Positions 34,024 through 34,039 of a DNA stretch of 34,039 bases are shown here, in pieces. This stretch comes from Thermoanaerobaculia bacterium (GTDB lineage: Bacteria; Acidobacteriota; Thermoanaerobaculia; Multivoradales; JAHZIX01): the NCBI GenBank assembly GCA_027069135.1, contig JALXFE010000625.1, positions 1 through 34,039 of the forward strand. Reading direction: 5' to 3'. A model generated the notes under the pieces. The model saw only the letters and a program-made list of their open reading frames with translations. It ran no database searches and was not told the origin of the DNA. The position numbers were made by a program, and so were the translations under genes. Numbering within the stretch: position 1 is the stretch's first letter; every line of letters begins with the position of its first letter.

Positions 34024-34039
34024 GGGAGGGGGGCCGGCC

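Noticed and set aside
16306-34039. Association of TPR-CHAT genes with a type III-E CRISPR system or a gasdermin
   Set aside because: No CRISPR repeats, Cas genes or gasdermin-sized neighbour were found beside the CHAT genes.

Overview
The window is GC-rich bacterial DNA, almost fully coding, with many four-base gene overlaps and several GTG or TTG starts. The gene content suggests an Acidobacteriota-like organism: an ECF sigma factor of the type coupled to a Ser/Thr kinase, a transmembrane kinase with TPRs, TPR-CHAT proteases with a pre-peptidase-like N-domain, and CsgG/FlgO-like proteins. This assignment is an inference from family make-up; a myxobacterial or planctomycete source cannot be excluded. 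No tRNA, rRNA, transposase, integrase or CRISPR array was seen.

Layout. (1) 1-122, minus: the start of an S4-domain pseudouridine synthase, cut by the window edge; the one housekeeping-like gene. (2) About 233-4728, plus: a tightly overlapping five-gene operon of two small unknown proteins, a membrane-anchored VWA-like protein, a MotA/ExbB-like channel subunit with a long helical tail, and a MotB-like subunit with an OmpA-type peptidoglycan-binding domain. The last two resemble ZorA and ZorB of Zorya phage defence. (3) 10454-4778, minus: a lipase-fold protein with a frameshift and no visible nucleophile motif, a five-helix membrane protein and a 1099-residue KAP-like P-loop ATPase, convergent with the motor operon. 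(4) 14886-10733, minus: ECF sigma factor, transmembrane Ser/Thr kinase with TPRs, and a secreted CsgG/FlgO-like protein, closed by a hairpin terminator. (5) 15106-16158, plus: a secreted protein with an exact 57-bp internal repeat, behind a leader with two hairpins. (6) 16306-25944, plus: three consecutive CHAT protease genes; the third holds two CHAT-like domains, one of which has lost both catalytic residues. (7) 34023-26048, minus: CsgG-like protein, single-pass membrane protein, and a 1565-residue TPR-CHAT protein with a second, C25-like cysteine protease domain.

How the genes may work together. The cluster has the parts of an envelope-sensing and effector island: a proton-motor-like complex tied to peptidoglycan, membrane ATPase modules, kinase and sigma-factor signalling, and several caspase-like proteases. 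The families are read from visible motifs. That they form one defence or regulated-death system is a hypothesis. The strongest candidates for something undescribed are the VWA plus ZorAB-like operon facing a KAP ATPase module, and the dense set of CHAT proteases, including a pseudo-protease/protease tandem and a two-protease polypeptide.
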